Assembly (NCBI GenBank): GCA_963837335.1
Contig: CAWINS010000028.1
Span: forward strand, 39,485-103,484
DNA length: 64,000 nucleotides
Source: RYN-230 sp963837335
GTDB lineage: Bacteria; Actinomycetota; Actinomycetes; Streptosporangiales; Streptosporangiaceae
Direction of reading: 5' to 3'
The notes under the pieces are model-generated. The model was not told where the DNA came from. It ran no database searches and saw only the letters and a program-made list of their open reading frames with translations. Each line of letters opens with the position of its first letter. The stretch's first letter is position 1. Made by a program: the position numbers and the translations under genes. Shown here in pieces: positions 36,779 to 46,086 of the stretch.

Positions 36779-37482
36779 GCGCCGAGGACCCGGCCGGGCC
36801 GGTCACGGTGGTCGTCGCGGACGACCAGTCGGCGGTGCGCGAGGGCCTGGTCCTGCTGCTCGGCACGCTGCCCGGCATCGTGGTGGCGGGCCAGGCCGCG
36901 GACGGGAATGCCGCGGTCGAACTGGTCGCCGCGGCGAGCCCTCAGGTCGTGCTCATGGACCTGAACATGCCCGGCGCCGACGGGGTCAGCGCCACGCGCC
37001 GGATCACTACCGACCACCCGGGCACGCGCGTCGTCGTGCTCACCACCTACGCCGACGATGAATCGATCATCGGTGCCCTGCAGGCGGGGGCACTCGGGTA
37101 CCTGACCAAGGACGCGACCAGAGCGGAGATCGGGCGTGCGGTGCTGGCCGCCGCGGCCGGCCAGGCGGTGCTGGATCCCGGTGTCCAGCAGCGGCTGCTG
37201 TCGGCCGCGGCCCGCTCGGCCGGGCGGCCCGGCTCGCCTGGCGCGGCCCAGGTCCCCGGCTCACCGGGTGACGGTGATCTCACGCCACGCGAAGCCGAGG
37301 TGCTCCGGCTCATCGCGGCCGGCGCGTCCAACCGGGAGATCGCCCGGGCCTTGTTCGTCAGCGAGGCCACGGTCAAGACGCACGTTAACCGGATCTTCGC
37401 CAAGACCGGCTCGCGGGATCGCGCTGCGGCCATGCGCTACGCCTACACCCACGGCTACGCCGAACCTGCGCCACCCTCATGA
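36748..37482 (+). CDS. NarL/FixJ-family response regulator
   Basis: A 244-residue transcription factor with receiver domain (VVVADDQSAVREGLVLLLG; phospho-acceptor Asp in VVLMDLNMPGADG; conserved Lys in YLTKDATRAEI). A 40-residue Gly/Pro-rich linker leads to a LuxR-type helix-turn-helix (LTPREAEVLRLIAAGASNRE, SEATVKTHVNRIFAKTG). Starts MAGMPEDSGV; the second ATG at 36757 is equally possible. It overlaps the kinase gene, so the pair is coupled. Its 3' end overlaps the convergent small membrane gene by 28 bases. Targets unknown. Confidence 0.94.
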   Translation: MAGMPEDSGVSAEDPAGPVTVVVADDQSAVREGLVLLLGTLPGIVVAGQAADGNAAVELVAAASPQVVLMDLNMPGADGVSATRRITTDHPGTRVVVLTTYADDESIIGALQAGALGYLTKDATRAEIGRAVLAAAAGQAVLDPGVQQRLLSAAARSAGRPGSPGAAQVPGSPGDGDLTPREAEVLRLIAAGASNREIARALFVSEATVKTHVNRIFAKTGSRDRAAAMRYAYTHGYAEPAPPS

Positions 37483-37814
37483 CGAGCATCGTCCATGGCG
37501 GCGCGGAGGGTCGAGGTAGTAGTGGCCAGGGCCGTGGCGGCCCCGCCGAGGACGAGAGCGACCAGGCAGGCGAAGGCGAGCACCGAAGCCAGGTTGATCG
37601 CGGGCGCGGTGGCCAGCAGCCAGGCGGCCACGGCCAGCACGGCGACCAGGACGGAGAGCGTCACCAGCCGGGCCAGGACCTTGCCGCCCAGGGAGAGTGT
37701 GGGCCGGCAGCTTCCGTCGGGCCAGTGCAGCGTGCGCGGGGCCCCGCACCGCCGGCAGCGGTCCAGGTTGGCCGGGTATTCGGCTTTCAGCTGGAACTGC
37801 GCGTCAATAGGCAT
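37455..37814 (-). CDS. Small membrane protein with N-terminal CxxC motif
   Basis: A 119-residue protein. Residues 19-25 read CRRCGAP, a half zinc-ribbon, followed by HWPDGSCRP with a third Cys. Two hydrophobic segments follow (LVTLSVLVAVLAVAAWLLA; LASVLAFACLVALVLGGAA). No known family recognised. It converges on and slightly overlaps the response regulator gene. Codon pattern matches neighbours, supporting a real gene. Confidence 0.65.
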   Translation of the reverse strand: MPIDAQFQLKAEYPANLDRCRRCGAPRTLHWPDGSCRPTLSLGGKVLARLVTLSVLVAVLAVAAWLLATAPAINLASVLAFACLVALVLGGAATALATTTSTLRAAMDDARHEGGAGSA

Positions 37815-37924
37815 GAGGGTCAGCTTCTTTCGCCACGTCAGCGCCCAGGCGAAGGCGGAACCCAGCGCCCGGCACCGTCACCATCCATGATGCGACGGGC
37901 GGGCCCCGGATGGCTACCCGCTGG

Positions 37925-40900
37925 CTAGACTCGCGGCCGGGGTGGCAGCGGCGGCCGCTGCTTGCTGGGACGGGTGGACACGTCTGGCGCGGTGGCGGCC
38001 GGGCGGGATTCGAGAGCCTCCATGGCCAGCCGCACGGCGGTCTCCAGCTGCACATCCCGGCCCTCGGCCCAGTCCTCGGGGGAGATAAGCACCTCGACGT
38101 CGGGGTCTACGCCGTAGTTCTCGACGCCCCAGCCGAAGCTCTCCAGCCAGATGGCGTACCGCGGCACCGTCATCGCGGTGCCGTCCACCAGGACGAACGG
38201 CGTGTCGATCCCGATGACCCCGCCCCAGGTGCGGGCGCCCACCACCGGCCCGAGGCCGAGAATGCGGATGGCGGCGGTCACGATGTCGCCGTCCGATCCG
38301 GCGTTCTCGTCGGCCAGCGCCACCACCGGCCCGCGTGGCGCGTCCCGGGGGTAGGGGGACGAGGTCATCCAGCGCGGAATGTCCCAGCCCGTGATGCGGC
38401 GGGCCAGCTTCTCGATCACCAGCTCGGACACGTGGCCGCCCCGGTTGGACCGGACATCGACGATCAGTGTGTCCTGGGCCATCTCCACCCGGAGGTCCCG
38501 GTGGAAGTGGGCCCAGCCCTCTCCCATCATGTCCGGGATGTGCAGGTACCCGGCCCGGCCGCCGGTCAGCTCGCGGACCCGGTGCCGCTTCTCGGCCACC
38601 CAGTCCTGGTAACGCAGCCGGCGGTCACTGCTGAGCGGGGTCACCGCGAACCGCCGGGGTGGCTCGCCGTCGCCTGCCACTGTGAGCTCCACCGGCCGGC
38701 CCGCGGTGCCGACCAGCAGCGGCCCGGGGCCGACGGCCGGGTCCACCGGCCGCCCGTCCACGGCCACCAGCACGTCGCCGGGCCGGACCGTCACGCCCGG
38801 CGCCGCCAGCGGAGCCCGCGCCCGGGGGTCGGAGGATTCGCCGGGCAGTACCCGGTCGATGCGCCACCGGCCGTCCGGCGCCGGGGACAGGTCCGCGCCG
38901 AGCAGGCCCACCTGGCCCTTGCCGCTGCCCGGGGTCCCCCGGGGCCGGATGTAGGCGTGGGAGGTGCCCAGCTCGCCGACGACCTCCCACATCAGGTCGG
39001 TGAACTCCGACGCCGTCCCAATCCGGTCCAGCACCGGCCGGTAGGACTCCAGGACGCCGGGCCAGTCCACCCCGGCCATGTCGGGGACCCAGAAGTCGTG
39101 CTGCATGAACCGGCCGGCCTCAGTGAACGCGTGTCCCCAGAGGGCGACCGGGTCGGCCATGAACCGGGCCCGGGACAGGTCAACCTGCACGCTGTCCGCC
39201 CCGTCCGGGTCGGCCTTGCGCGCGGACGGGACCACCCGCAGCTCGCTCCCGTCCCGGACCACCAGCCACTCGCCGTCGCCGCTGGACTCGAACCAGTCCA
39301 GCCCGGAGACCAGCTCCGTGGTCTTCCGGCGGCCCAGATCGAAACGTTCCAGCACGGACCGCGGCCGCTTGGCGTCCGGCACCGCGGCGCCCTCGCCGAG
39401 CACTCCGATGACGGGTTCCTTGAGCCAGGCGAAGCCGCCGGTCACCGCGTGCAGCGATGCGTAGCGCGACTCGGCCACCGGGAGGCTGACCACCCGGGTG
39501 GCCAGGCCGTCCACGTCCACCTGCACTGGTGGTGGCCCGTCGTCTTCGCCCCCGGCCCCGTCATCATGCTCGCCGTCGTGATCTGCCGGCGTCCCGCCGG
39601 CCGCCTCACCGCCGCTGGCCTCGCCCGTGGCCCCGTTCTTGTCCGCACCGTTCTTGTCCGCACCGTTCTTGTCGGCACCGTTCTTGTCCGGGCCGTTCCC
39701 CACCGGCCGCCCCTGGGGCAGCGGCGCGAACGGGGACGGCGTGTCCGCCGCCAGCGGCACCAGGTACGGGCGCGAGCCGAACGGGAACGAGAGGTCGAAG
39801 AAATGCGCGTCGTACACGGGGTCGAAGATGCGCGCCGACAGGAACGCCAGGTACTTGCCGTCGGCGGTGAAGACCGGCTCGGAGTCCACGAACCGGCCGT
39901 CGGTCACGTCCACTATCTCGTCGTCGGCTGTCTCGTCGTCGGCCAGCCGGGCCAGCCGGATCCGGCTGAGCGGCTCGGGGCCTGGGTGAGCCCAGGCCAG
40001 CCAGGCCGAGTCCGGGGAGTAGGCCAGCCCGGACATGGCCCCATCCGGGGACTGGGCCAGCTCACGGACCGCGCCGGAGTCGACCTCCACCACCAGCAGC
40101 CGCCCATCCCGGGAGGCCACCGCGACCGTGGACCCGTCGGGGGCGGCGGCCAGCTCATTGACCAGGCCCAGCTCCCCCGCGGCGAGCCGCCGCGGACCGG
40201 CGGCCGGCTCGACCTCCACCGGGCCCTCTTCCGTGGCCACCGCGATGGCGGGCCCTGCGGCAGGCTCAGCGCCCTCGGCCGCCGCGACCACGAGGCCGTC
40301 CACGCCGCCGGCATCGCTGACCCACACGACCTGGCCGTCGCGGCCCAGCACCCGGGGCATCCGGGCGCGCACATCCGGATCGACCGCCAGGGCCCGGGCC
40401 GGGCCGTCGCGGTGGGTGAGCCAGTGCACCGTGCCCCGGACCTCGATCACGCTGGCCAGGCCGGTGTAGTCGCAGGACAGGTCGCCCAGGTGGTCCGCGG
40501 CCGACATCAGGCGGGGGGCCAGCGCGCTGGACGCGGACCCCAGGCTGACGCTGAGCGGCCGGGGGGTGCTGTCCGGGGTGAGGTCATCCAGCAGCCACAG
40601 CTCGCCCCGGCACTGGTAGATCACCCGGGTGCCGTCGGTGCTGGCCTGCCGGGCGTACCCGCCGTCATGGTCGGTGTGCCGGAGCAGGCCGGATCCGTCC
40701 AGCCGGCAGGAGTACACGTTCCCGGTGCCCTCGTGATCGGACAGGAACGCCAGCCGGTCACCGACCAGCATGGGGCTGGCGAACTGCCCGGTGACCTCGG
40801 CCAGGATGCGCTGGAAGGGGGCACCCTCGGCTGAGGTCCACAACCGGCCCGCAGTGCCGCCCCGGTACCGCTTCCAGTAGGCCGGGTCGCGTCCCCAGGT

Positions 40901-41350
40901 TCCGTTCAGCAGGGCCCGGCCGGTTTCCTCCAGGGCCAGGTCGGCGACCGGGCCGAGCGGCAGCCGCTGCGGCGCGCCGCCATCCACCGGGACCTCGTGT
41001 GCCCACCCCTGCCGCTCGAAGGCCTGGCCGCTCGCGCTGAGCGCGAGCACCTTGCCGCCTGGCGTCCAGCCGCACACCTTGGCCAGCTGATCACTCCAGT
41101 AGGTGAGCCGGCGGGCCCGCTCGCCATCCACGCCGGCCAGGTAGACCTCGGCCGGCCCATCCCGCCAGCTGGTCCAGGCCACCCAGCTCCCATCGCGGGA
41201 AAACCGCGGGTTGGCCGCCTCGGCCCGGTCCGCGGACAGCCGCGACGCCCGGCCGCCATCGAGCGGCGCCAGCCACACATCGTCTTCGGCTACGAAGGTG
41301 AGCAGGTCACCGTGAAGATGCGGAAAGCGGAGGTACCCGGCTGACGTCAT
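37925..41350 (-). CDS. Tricorn-type protease with PDZ and S41 domains
   Basis: Large cytoplasmic protease of about 1141 residues that degrades oligopeptides in archaeal and actinobacterial systems. The N-terminal part is two beta-propellers (AGYLRFPHLHGDLLTFVAED onward, repeated YSPDSAWLAW-type blades). The middle contains VVGELGTSHAYIRPRG, matching the tricorn Ser-His segment. A PDZ domain follows (VRPGDVLVAVDGRPVD). The S41 end has DVRSNRGGHVSELVIEKL and ENAGSDGDIVTAAIRI, the catalytic Ser-Asp region. A (Asn-Gly-Ala-Asp-Lys)n low-complexity linker lies at about residue 555-575. ATG at 41350 is chosen because homology begins there; the frame extends upstream. Confidence 0.93.
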   Translation of the reverse strand: MTSAGYLRFPHLHGDLLTFVAEDDVWLAPLDGGRASRLSADRAEAANPRFSRDGSWVAWTSWRDGPAEVYLAGVDGERARRLTYWSDQLAKVCGWTPGGKVLALSASGQAFERQGWAHEVPVDGGAPQRLPLGPVADLALEETGRALLNGTWGRDPAYWKRYRGGTAGRLWTSAEGAPFQRILAEVTGQFASPMLVGDRLAFLSDHEGTGNVYSCRLDGSGLLRHTDHDGGYARQASTDGTRVIYQCRGELWLLDDLTPDSTPRPLSVSLGSASSALAPRLMSAADHLGDLSCDYTGLASVIEVRGTVHWLTHRDGPARALAVDPDVRARMPRVLGRDGQVVWVSDAGGVDGLVVAAAEGAEPAAGPAIAVATEEGPVEVEPAAGPRRLAAGELGLVNELAAAPDGSTVAVASRDGRLLVVEVDSGAVRELAQSPDGAMSGLAYSPDSAWLAWAHPGPEPLSRIRLARLADDETADDEIVDVTDGRFVDSEPVFTADGKYLAFLSARIFDPVYDAHFFDLSFPFGSRPYLVPLAADTPSPFAPLPQGRPVGNGPDKNGADKNGADKNGADKNGATGEASGGEAAGGTPADHDGEHDDGAGGEDDGPPPVQVDVDGLATRVVSLPVAESRYASLHAVTGGFAWLKEPVIGVLGEGAAVPDAKRPRSVLERFDLGRRKTTELVSGLDWFESSGDGEWLVVRDGSELRVVPSARKADPDGADSVQVDLSRARFMADPVALWGHAFTEAGRFMQHDFWVPDMAGVDWPGVLESYRPVLDRIGTASEFTDLMWEVVGELGTSHAYIRPRGTPGSGKGQVGLLGADLSPAPDGRWRIDRVLPGESSDPRARAPLAAPGVTVRPGDVLVAVDGRPVDPAVGPGPLLVGTAGRPVELTVAGDGEPPRRFAVTPLSSDRRLRYQDWVAEKRHRVRELTGGRAGYLHIPDMMGEGWAHFHRDLRVEMAQDTLIVDVRSNRGGHVSELVIEKLARRITGWDIPRWMTSSPYPRDAPRGPVVALADENAGSDGDIVTAAIRILGLGPVVGARTWGGVIGIDTPFVLVDGTAMTVPRYAIWLESFGWGVENYGVDPDVEVLISPEDWAEGRDVQLETAVRLAMEALESRPAATAPDVSTRPSKQRPPLPPRPRV
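39633..39692. repeat. Four 15-bp tandem repeats inside the tricorn protease gene
   Basis: The unit CCGTTCTTGTCCGCA occurs four times in a row, the third and fourth with one and two changes. It encodes Asp-Lys-Asn-Gly-Ala-type units on the minus strand, in a linker between propeller domains. In-frame copy-number variation is possible. Confidence 0.95.
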
Positions 41351-41500
41351 CGCATCATCGTAGGACCGGCGTACTCCCGCCCCGACGCCCGGTCGGCCGG
41401 TTTCCCGCGCACCCGGACGGCCTGCGGGACGGCCTGCTGGACCGCGCACCCGGACCGCCTGCAGACCCGCGGTGCACCCGCGGCCTGGCCCGGCGGACTG

Positions 41501-41845
41501 TCAGCCGGCGCTCCGCTGAAGTTGCCACGCCGCCTCGAGCGCATCCTCGATGGGACCAGCGTCGCCTCCAGCGAGATCAGCGACAACCATCATGTGCCTG
41601 ATGTACCGGGTCGGGACGCTGAAGATCTCGGGAAACTGCCGCAACAGAGAGTCTCGGTAGTCGAAATCGGCGCGAATCACCAAATGCGTGTGGTCAAGCT
41701 GCCGCGCTACCATCCTGCCGTGGTACCGCCACTGCGCCAGGCCCTCTGGCGCGGTGAGGCGGACACCCGTCAGGGCCTCGGCCAGACGTCCCACGTCACC
41801 CATCTCCACGAACGCGCACCTTTCTGCATCTCTCAGTCCAATCAA
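41501..41845 (-). CDS. Small protein weakly like MmcQ/YjbR, function unknown
   Basis: A 114-residue product starting with TTG at 41845, which overlaps the SDR stop (TTGA). The pattern DHTHLVIRADFDYRDSLLRQ, FSVPTRYIRHMMVVADL and a final IEDALEAAWQLQ resembles MmcQ/YjbR-type single-domain proteins, but no signature is decisive. It is translationally coupled to the SDR gene. I regard it as a real gene on codon use and position, without a known role. Confidence 0.6.
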   Translation of the reverse strand: MIGLRDAERCAFVEMGDVGRLAEALTGVRLTAPEGLAQWRYHGRMVARQLDHTHLVIRADFDYRDSLLRQFPEIFSVPTRYIRHMMVVADLAGGDAGPIEDALEAAWQLQRSAG

Positions 41846-42798
41846 CGGAACCGGTCAATGCCCTCGCCGTCCTCCCGTTCCCAGCCGTAGGCCGCCAGGT
41901 AGCCCCAGCAGTCCGGCTTACTTCCGTCGGTGTCGGTGACGCCGTAGGTATCGGCGAGCTGGCGGGAGCTGACGATTGTGCCGGCCCAGCGCTCAGCGTC
42001 GCCCGCCGTGGCCAGCGCAGCAACGCCCCGGGCGACGTAAGCCGGCGACTCGGAGATGGCGAAACCTGGGGTCGTCACGCAGGCATCACGCCAACTGACC
42101 TCGGTAACACCGAAATTCTCCAGCATCTTCTCCGAGCGCAGCCAGCCCGGGGTCACGCCGACCGCCGTCACCGGCAGGTTCTCAAGCTCGGCGGCCAGCC
42201 CTGTCACGATCCGCCCGACGCTGGCTTTCACCAGGTCGTAGTAGAAACCGACATTGCGGCGGAACTCGGCGTTGGCCTGCGAGGTCCCGTCGGTCATCTC
42301 AACCACCAGGCCGCGGGGGCCAGGCAGAGCCGCGGTCCGCAGCATCAGCGGGATGGCCGCCTGGCAGGTGATCAGATGGGTATGCACGCCCATTTGCAGC
42401 ATTCGCAGGCCGCCCTGCCAGTCGTGCTCCCACAACGGCTTGTCCCACTGCATGTACCGGTCGCCCCCGAAGATGTCGTTAACCAGCACGTCGAGGCGGC
42501 CGTGCTCGCCATCGATAGCTGCCACCAGAGCGGCTACCTGACTGGGATCCTCGTGATCAACGACTCGCGCGGCGCCCGCCCCGCCGGCCGCACGGATCAG
42601 ATCACCGGTTTCTTCGATCGTCTCTGGCCTGCCGAGCTCGGAGGGGCCGGTGACCCGGCCGCTGCGGCCTGTCGCGTAGACGAAGAACCCAGCCCGCGCC
42701 AGCTCAACGGCGATCGCCCGGCCTGCCCCCCGGGTGGCGCCCGCCACCAAGGCGACCAGCGCCCGTTCGGCCTCATCAGCCACCAGATCAGTAAACAC
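41842..42798 (-). CDS. Short-chain dehydrogenase/reductase
   Basis: NAD(P)-dependent oxidoreductase of 318 residues. The cofactor motif is VAGATRGAGRAIAVELARAG, the Asn-type segment is LDVLVNDIFGG (usually NNAG, here NDIFG), and the active site Tyr-x-x-x-Lys is FYYDLVKAS. The C-terminal third (WGYLAAYGWEREDGEG) is longer than a minimal SDR. GTG start at 42798. Divergent or isolated relative to the IS remnant upstream. Substrate unknown; the family is close to plant/bacterial DHRS1-like SDRs. Confidence 0.88.
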   Translation of the reverse strand: MFTDLVADEAERALVALVAGATRGAGRAIAVELARAGFFVYATGRSGRVTGPSELGRPETIEETGDLIRAAGGAGAARVVDHEDPSQVAALVAAIDGEHGRLDVLVNDIFGGDRYMQWDKPLWEHDWQGGLRMLQMGVHTHLITCQAAIPLMLRTAALPGPRGLVVEMTDGTSQANAEFRRNVGFYYDLVKASVGRIVTGLAAELENLPVTAVGVTPGWLRSEKMLENFGVTEVSWRDACVTTPGFAISESPAYVARGVAALATAGDAERWAGTIVSSRQLADTYGVTDTDGSKPDCWGYLAAYGWEREDGEGIDRFR

Positions 42799-42960
42799 CT
42801 AAAGGACGGCAATGCCTCATCCGGAGCGGCGCTCCGGGGCCATCCGCCCAGCTTGACAGGACTTTGCCGGGGCCCTGGGCCTGACCCGGGCCCGGCCTCA
42901 TTGACTAAGTCATTTAGTAGTTTGCACCAGCAAATTAGCGACCGGCGCGCGCCGATCGCG

Positions 42961-43350
42961 GGCTTACCGCGGAGATCTTGTTACGAATAGCGTGCGCGGA
43001 TGTCTTGACCTCCGGGGTCTGGCCCACCGGCGACCAGGTGGTGCCCGCGTGGTAATCCGAGCGGATCCCGGCCTCATCAGCGAAGTAGATGGTGGCGCCC
43101 TCCTCGTCCGACGGCGGCCTGGATCGCGGGGTAGGTCTCCTTCTTCCACCGGTCCAGGGCCTGAGGATCCTGCTGATAGGCGCGGTGCAGGGGCCATTGC
43201 GGAGACATCCCGAGCTTGCGCAAAAGCCGGCCCACGCTGACCACCGACAGTGCGACGCCGAATTCGCGGCGGATCACCTCAGGGACCATCTCCCGGGTCC
43301 ACAGCGCGAACTGGAACTGCATCAGCCGCGGATCCTGCCCGGCGATCGCG
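42961..43350 (-). pseudogene. Truncated, frameshifted IS630-family transposase remnant
   Basis: The minus-strand translation of 43350 to about 43115 reads QDPRLMQFQFALWTREMVPE, then SVGRLLRKLGMSPQWPLHRA and YQQDPQALDRWKKETYPAIQ. This is the helix-turn-helix and linker of IS630 transposases. After a frame change near 43110 it continues ATIYFADEAGIRSDYHAGTT and WSPVGQTPEVK, the DDE core with its Asp-Glu. The N-terminal third and the C-terminal third are missing. No terminal inverted repeats or TA duplication could be recognised. The flanking stretches 42799-42960 and 43351-43573 contain no gene I can support; 42900-42950 is notably AT-rich. Confidence 0.85.
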
Positions 43351-43573
43351 CAACACCGGTATAACCGGGCCACCCCACGGTGACCGGGCCAGGACGAACC
43401 CGGCCCAGCTCCTTGCCGTCTCACCTCCAGGCAAACCTCCTGTTCAGCCCCATATTGCTCCTCTTGCTCAGCCTCGGATCGCTGGACATCAGACCGCGAC
43501 CCCGGGTCCCCCGGCCGCGACCTCAGCGCGTCATACCGGAAAAGAAATCCCCGAATTCGGGGGCCGGCCGGAC

Positions 43574-44707
43574 ATGCCTGATTACACAATCCTGAAACAA
43601 ACTCTGACCGACGCCGGCCCAGCGGCCGATAGGGAGATGGCTTATTTCTACAGCCTTCTCTTCACCGCCAACCCGGAACTGCGCGCCATGTTCCCGCTGG
43701 CCATGGATGAGCAGCGGAGGGCGCTCAGCGCGGCGCTGGCCCGGTGCGTGTGGAGTATGGACAACCCGCAGTCGCTGCACGAGTACCTGGCCCAGCTGGG
43801 CCGCGATCACCGGAAGTACGGCGTCCAGGAAAAGCACTACCAGGTCTTCGGTGAGACCCTGTCCACCGCGCTGCGGCTGCTCAACGGGCCGTCCTGGAGT
43901 CAGGAGACCGCGGCCGCCTGGGACACGGCCATCAGGCACTTCTGCTCGGTGATGGCCGCGGCCGCCCAGGACGCGGCGGCCGAGCCGCCCTGGTGGGTCG
44001 CGGAGGTGATCGGGCACGAACAGCGCTGCCCCGATCTGGCCGTGCTGACGGTCCGGCCCAGCCAGCCATTTGCCTACCAGCCCGGCCAATACCTGAGCCT
44101 GCAGGTCCTGCGGTGGCCACGAGTCTGGCGGAAGTACTCCATCGCCAACGCCCCCCGGGCCGACGGCACGCTGGACCTGCATATCCGCGCCATTCCGGGC
44201 GGGCAGGTGAGCACGGCCCTGGTGCACGACACGGGAGTAGGTGACGCCGTGCTGCTCGGGCCGGCCCGGGGCGGCATGGTCGTCGATCACAGCTCGGCCC
44301 GCGACATCCTGTGCATCGCCGGCGGCACCGGCTTCGCGCCGATGAAGGCGATCATCGAAGGGCTGGGCGCCCCGCCGGACGGTCAGGCCGCCCGGCGGAT
44401 CCGGCTGTTCGCCGGGGCCCGGCGCCAGCCGGACCTCTACGACCTGCCTGACCTGGCCCGGCTGGAGGCGGCGTGCGCGCAACTGGAGGTGGTCACCGCG
44501 CTGTCCGATGATCCGGGGGCCGGCGGCGTGCATGGCCCGGTGCACGCCGTGGTCCGGCGTCAGGCCAGCTGGCAGGACTGCGACGTGTTCGTCAGCGGCC
44601 CGCCCGGCATGGTCCGGGCCACCCTGCGGGTGCTGGCCCACCGGGCGTCAGGCGAGCACCTGTACTGCGACCCGCCCGACGACGCCGAGACCCCGTGGCG
44701 GGCCTGA
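43574..44707 (+). CDS. Flavohaemoprotein-like globin-reductase
   Basis: A 377-residue protein with an N-terminal globin domain (PDYTILKQTLTDAGPAADRE; distal-side MAYFYSLLFTANPELRAMFP; proximal His in HRKYGVQEKHYQVFGETL). A ferredoxin-reductase-like half follows: FAYQPGQYLSLQV, RKYSIANAP (FAD), LCIAGGTGFAPMKAIIEG (NAD), and CDVFVSGPPGMVRATLRVL. Family members oxidise nitric oxide to nitrate or transfer electrons to haem-bound oxygen. The globin keeps the proximal His but the protein is shorter than classic Hmp (about 400 residues). ATG at 43574 starts the globin homology. It lies next to an IS630 remnant and converges on thyX 22 bp later. Confidence 0.9.
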   Translation: MPDYTILKQTLTDAGPAADREMAYFYSLLFTANPELRAMFPLAMDEQRRALSAALARCVWSMDNPQSLHEYLAQLGRDHRKYGVQEKHYQVFGETLSTALRLLNGPSWSQETAAAWDTAIRHFCSVMAAAAQDAAAEPPWWVAEVIGHEQRCPDLAVLTVRPSQPFAYQPGQYLSLQVLRWPRVWRKYSIANAPRADGTLDLHIRAIPGGQVSTALVHDTGVGDAVLLGPARGGMVVDHSSARDILCIAGGTGFAPMKAIIEGLGAPPDGQAARRIRLFAGARRQPDLYDLPDLARLEAACAQLEVVTALSDDPGAGGVHGPVHAVVRRQASWQDCDVFVSGPPGMVRATLRVLAHRASGEHLYCDPPDDAETPWRA

Positions 44708-44729
44708 CCAGCCCAGACCTTCGGCTAAC

Positions 44730-45536
44730 TCAGACCTTCCGCCATTTCGGCACCCAGGCCCCGTCCTGGACCTCGTAGTCGGCGAACAGGGCGGGCGCCT
44801 CGGCCCGCATGATCTCGGCGATCTTGCCGAACACGAGCCGGATCTCCTCCTCGGCCCCCGGGATCGGTCCGGGCCTCGATCGTGTGCCGCAGCGTGCGGA
44901 TGTTCGCCGTCCAGACGATGCCGGTGGCCACCCCGTCCGGGGCGAACCGCCGCATGAACGACGTCTTCTCCTTCTTCTCGTGGAACGGCACGCCCTCGTC
45001 GTCCAGCCCGAAATGCTCCGCCATCCAGAGCTGGAACTCCTCCATCTGGCCGAGCAGCGCGGTGGCCCGCTTCATCAGTTCCGGGTCCTCCCGGGCCCAG
45101 TCCGGGAACCAGAACGGGATCTCGTCCAGCCGGACGAACCGCAGCGACTCCTGCGACACCGCCGTCCCGGGCCGGTGCCGCACAATTTCATGGGTCATAA
45201 CTCTGCTTACGTTGTGCAGCACGAACGTGAAGCTGGCGTGCTCCAGCACCGACCCGTGCTGCTGCTTGAGGATGTTCTGCAGGTAGGCCTCGTGGTCGTT
45301 GCGGACCCGGCGGACGTTCGGGTTCAGCCCTGGCTCCCAGGCCCGGTAGCACATCTTGCCCGCGAACTCGGCCAGGTTCTGCCGCGTCGCTGGCTCTGCT
45401 CGCCGTCAGGCAGGTCGCCCCGGTCGAGCCGCTCCAGCCACTGCTCCCCGCCCACCTCACGCAGATACGCGGCAAGCTGGTCGTAGTCGATGGCGGGCTG
45501 CGCGACCAGGAACACCTCAGGCTCGACACTTCTCAT
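44730..45536 (-). CDS. thyX: Flavin-dependent thymidylate synthase ThyX, two compensating frame breaks
   Basis: Makes dTMP from dUMP with FAD and methylenetetrahydrofolate. The signature is VRHRPGTAVSQESLRFVR; EHASFTFVLHNVSRVMTHEI and NIRTLRHTIEAR are also typical. The start is ATG at 45536 (MRSVEPEVFLVAQPAIDYDQ). The frame shifts near 45395, where one base is missing, and again at a run of five G (minus strand; 44855-44859), where one is extra. Correcting both gives 268 residues ending in a TGA at 44730, with the family-like end WVPKWRKV. Two opposite one-base errors in one essential-type gene argue for sequence error. Confidence 0.93.
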
Positions 45537-45687
45537 GGCTCCGCACCCTAGCGGTGCCTGCCGACACCGGGGCAGCCCCCCACCAGGATGGGAAAGATGA
45601 GGACGACGATGTAGAGGACGCGGCGGCGGCTCCGACTGACCGATGAGAGCGCGCCAGCGGGGTGCGCGGACCGGAAGGGTGTCCACG

Positions 45688-46050
45688 ATGAAATACCTGA
45701 TGCTGATCTACGGAAACCAGGAGAAGTGGGATTCGATCCTCGCCGAGGAGTGGCCCGGGGCCATCGCCAAGCAGGAGGCGTTCAACCGCAAGTACGCCGG
45801 CACGGGCGAGCTGATCGGCGCCTACGGCCTGGCTGACGCGGTGAACGCCCGGCTGGTCCGGCGGCAGGACGGCGCGCCCGCGGTCACCGACGGGCCGTAC
45901 CTGGAGACCAAGGAGTACATCGCCAGCCTCTACCTGGTGGACTGCGAGAACGCCGAGCGGGCCGAGCAGATCGCGGCCGACATGCCCTGGGCCGACCAGG
46001 AGCCGACCGAGGTCTGGCCGATCCTGCACGAGTCGCCCACCAACCCCTGA
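45688..46050 (+). CDS. YCII/DGPF-domain protein, partner of ECF sigma factor copy 2
   Basis: A 120-residue protein MKYLMLIYGNQEKWDSILAE with the family motif VTDGPYLETKEYIASLYLVD (DGPY variant of DGPF). ATG at 45688 follows GGAAGGG. It is 36 bp upstream of the second ECF sigma factor gene, the same arrangement as at 19.9-20.3 kb but on the opposite strand. Confidence 0.9.
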   Translation: MKYLMLIYGNQEKWDSILAEEWPGAIAKQEAFNRKYAGTGELIGAYGLADAVNARLVRRQDGAPAVTDGPYLETKEYIASLYLVDCENAERAEQIAADMPWADQEPTEVWPILHESPTNP

Positions 46051-46086
46051 CCGCGCTCAGCCCGGAGCCCTGATGCCGGAGCCACC

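Noticed and set aside
37910..40834. A 974-residue open frame on the plus strand opposite tricorn protease
   Set aside because: It lies fully antisense to a gene with clear domains, is rich in His/Gln/Arg/Pro/Gly and has no recognisable domain. Such shadows are expected at this GC content.
43077..43589. A complete 170-residue transposase gene
   Set aside because: Only the middle (about 43115-43350) matches IS630 transposase, the N-terminal part has no similarity and the core continues in another frame. It is a remnant.
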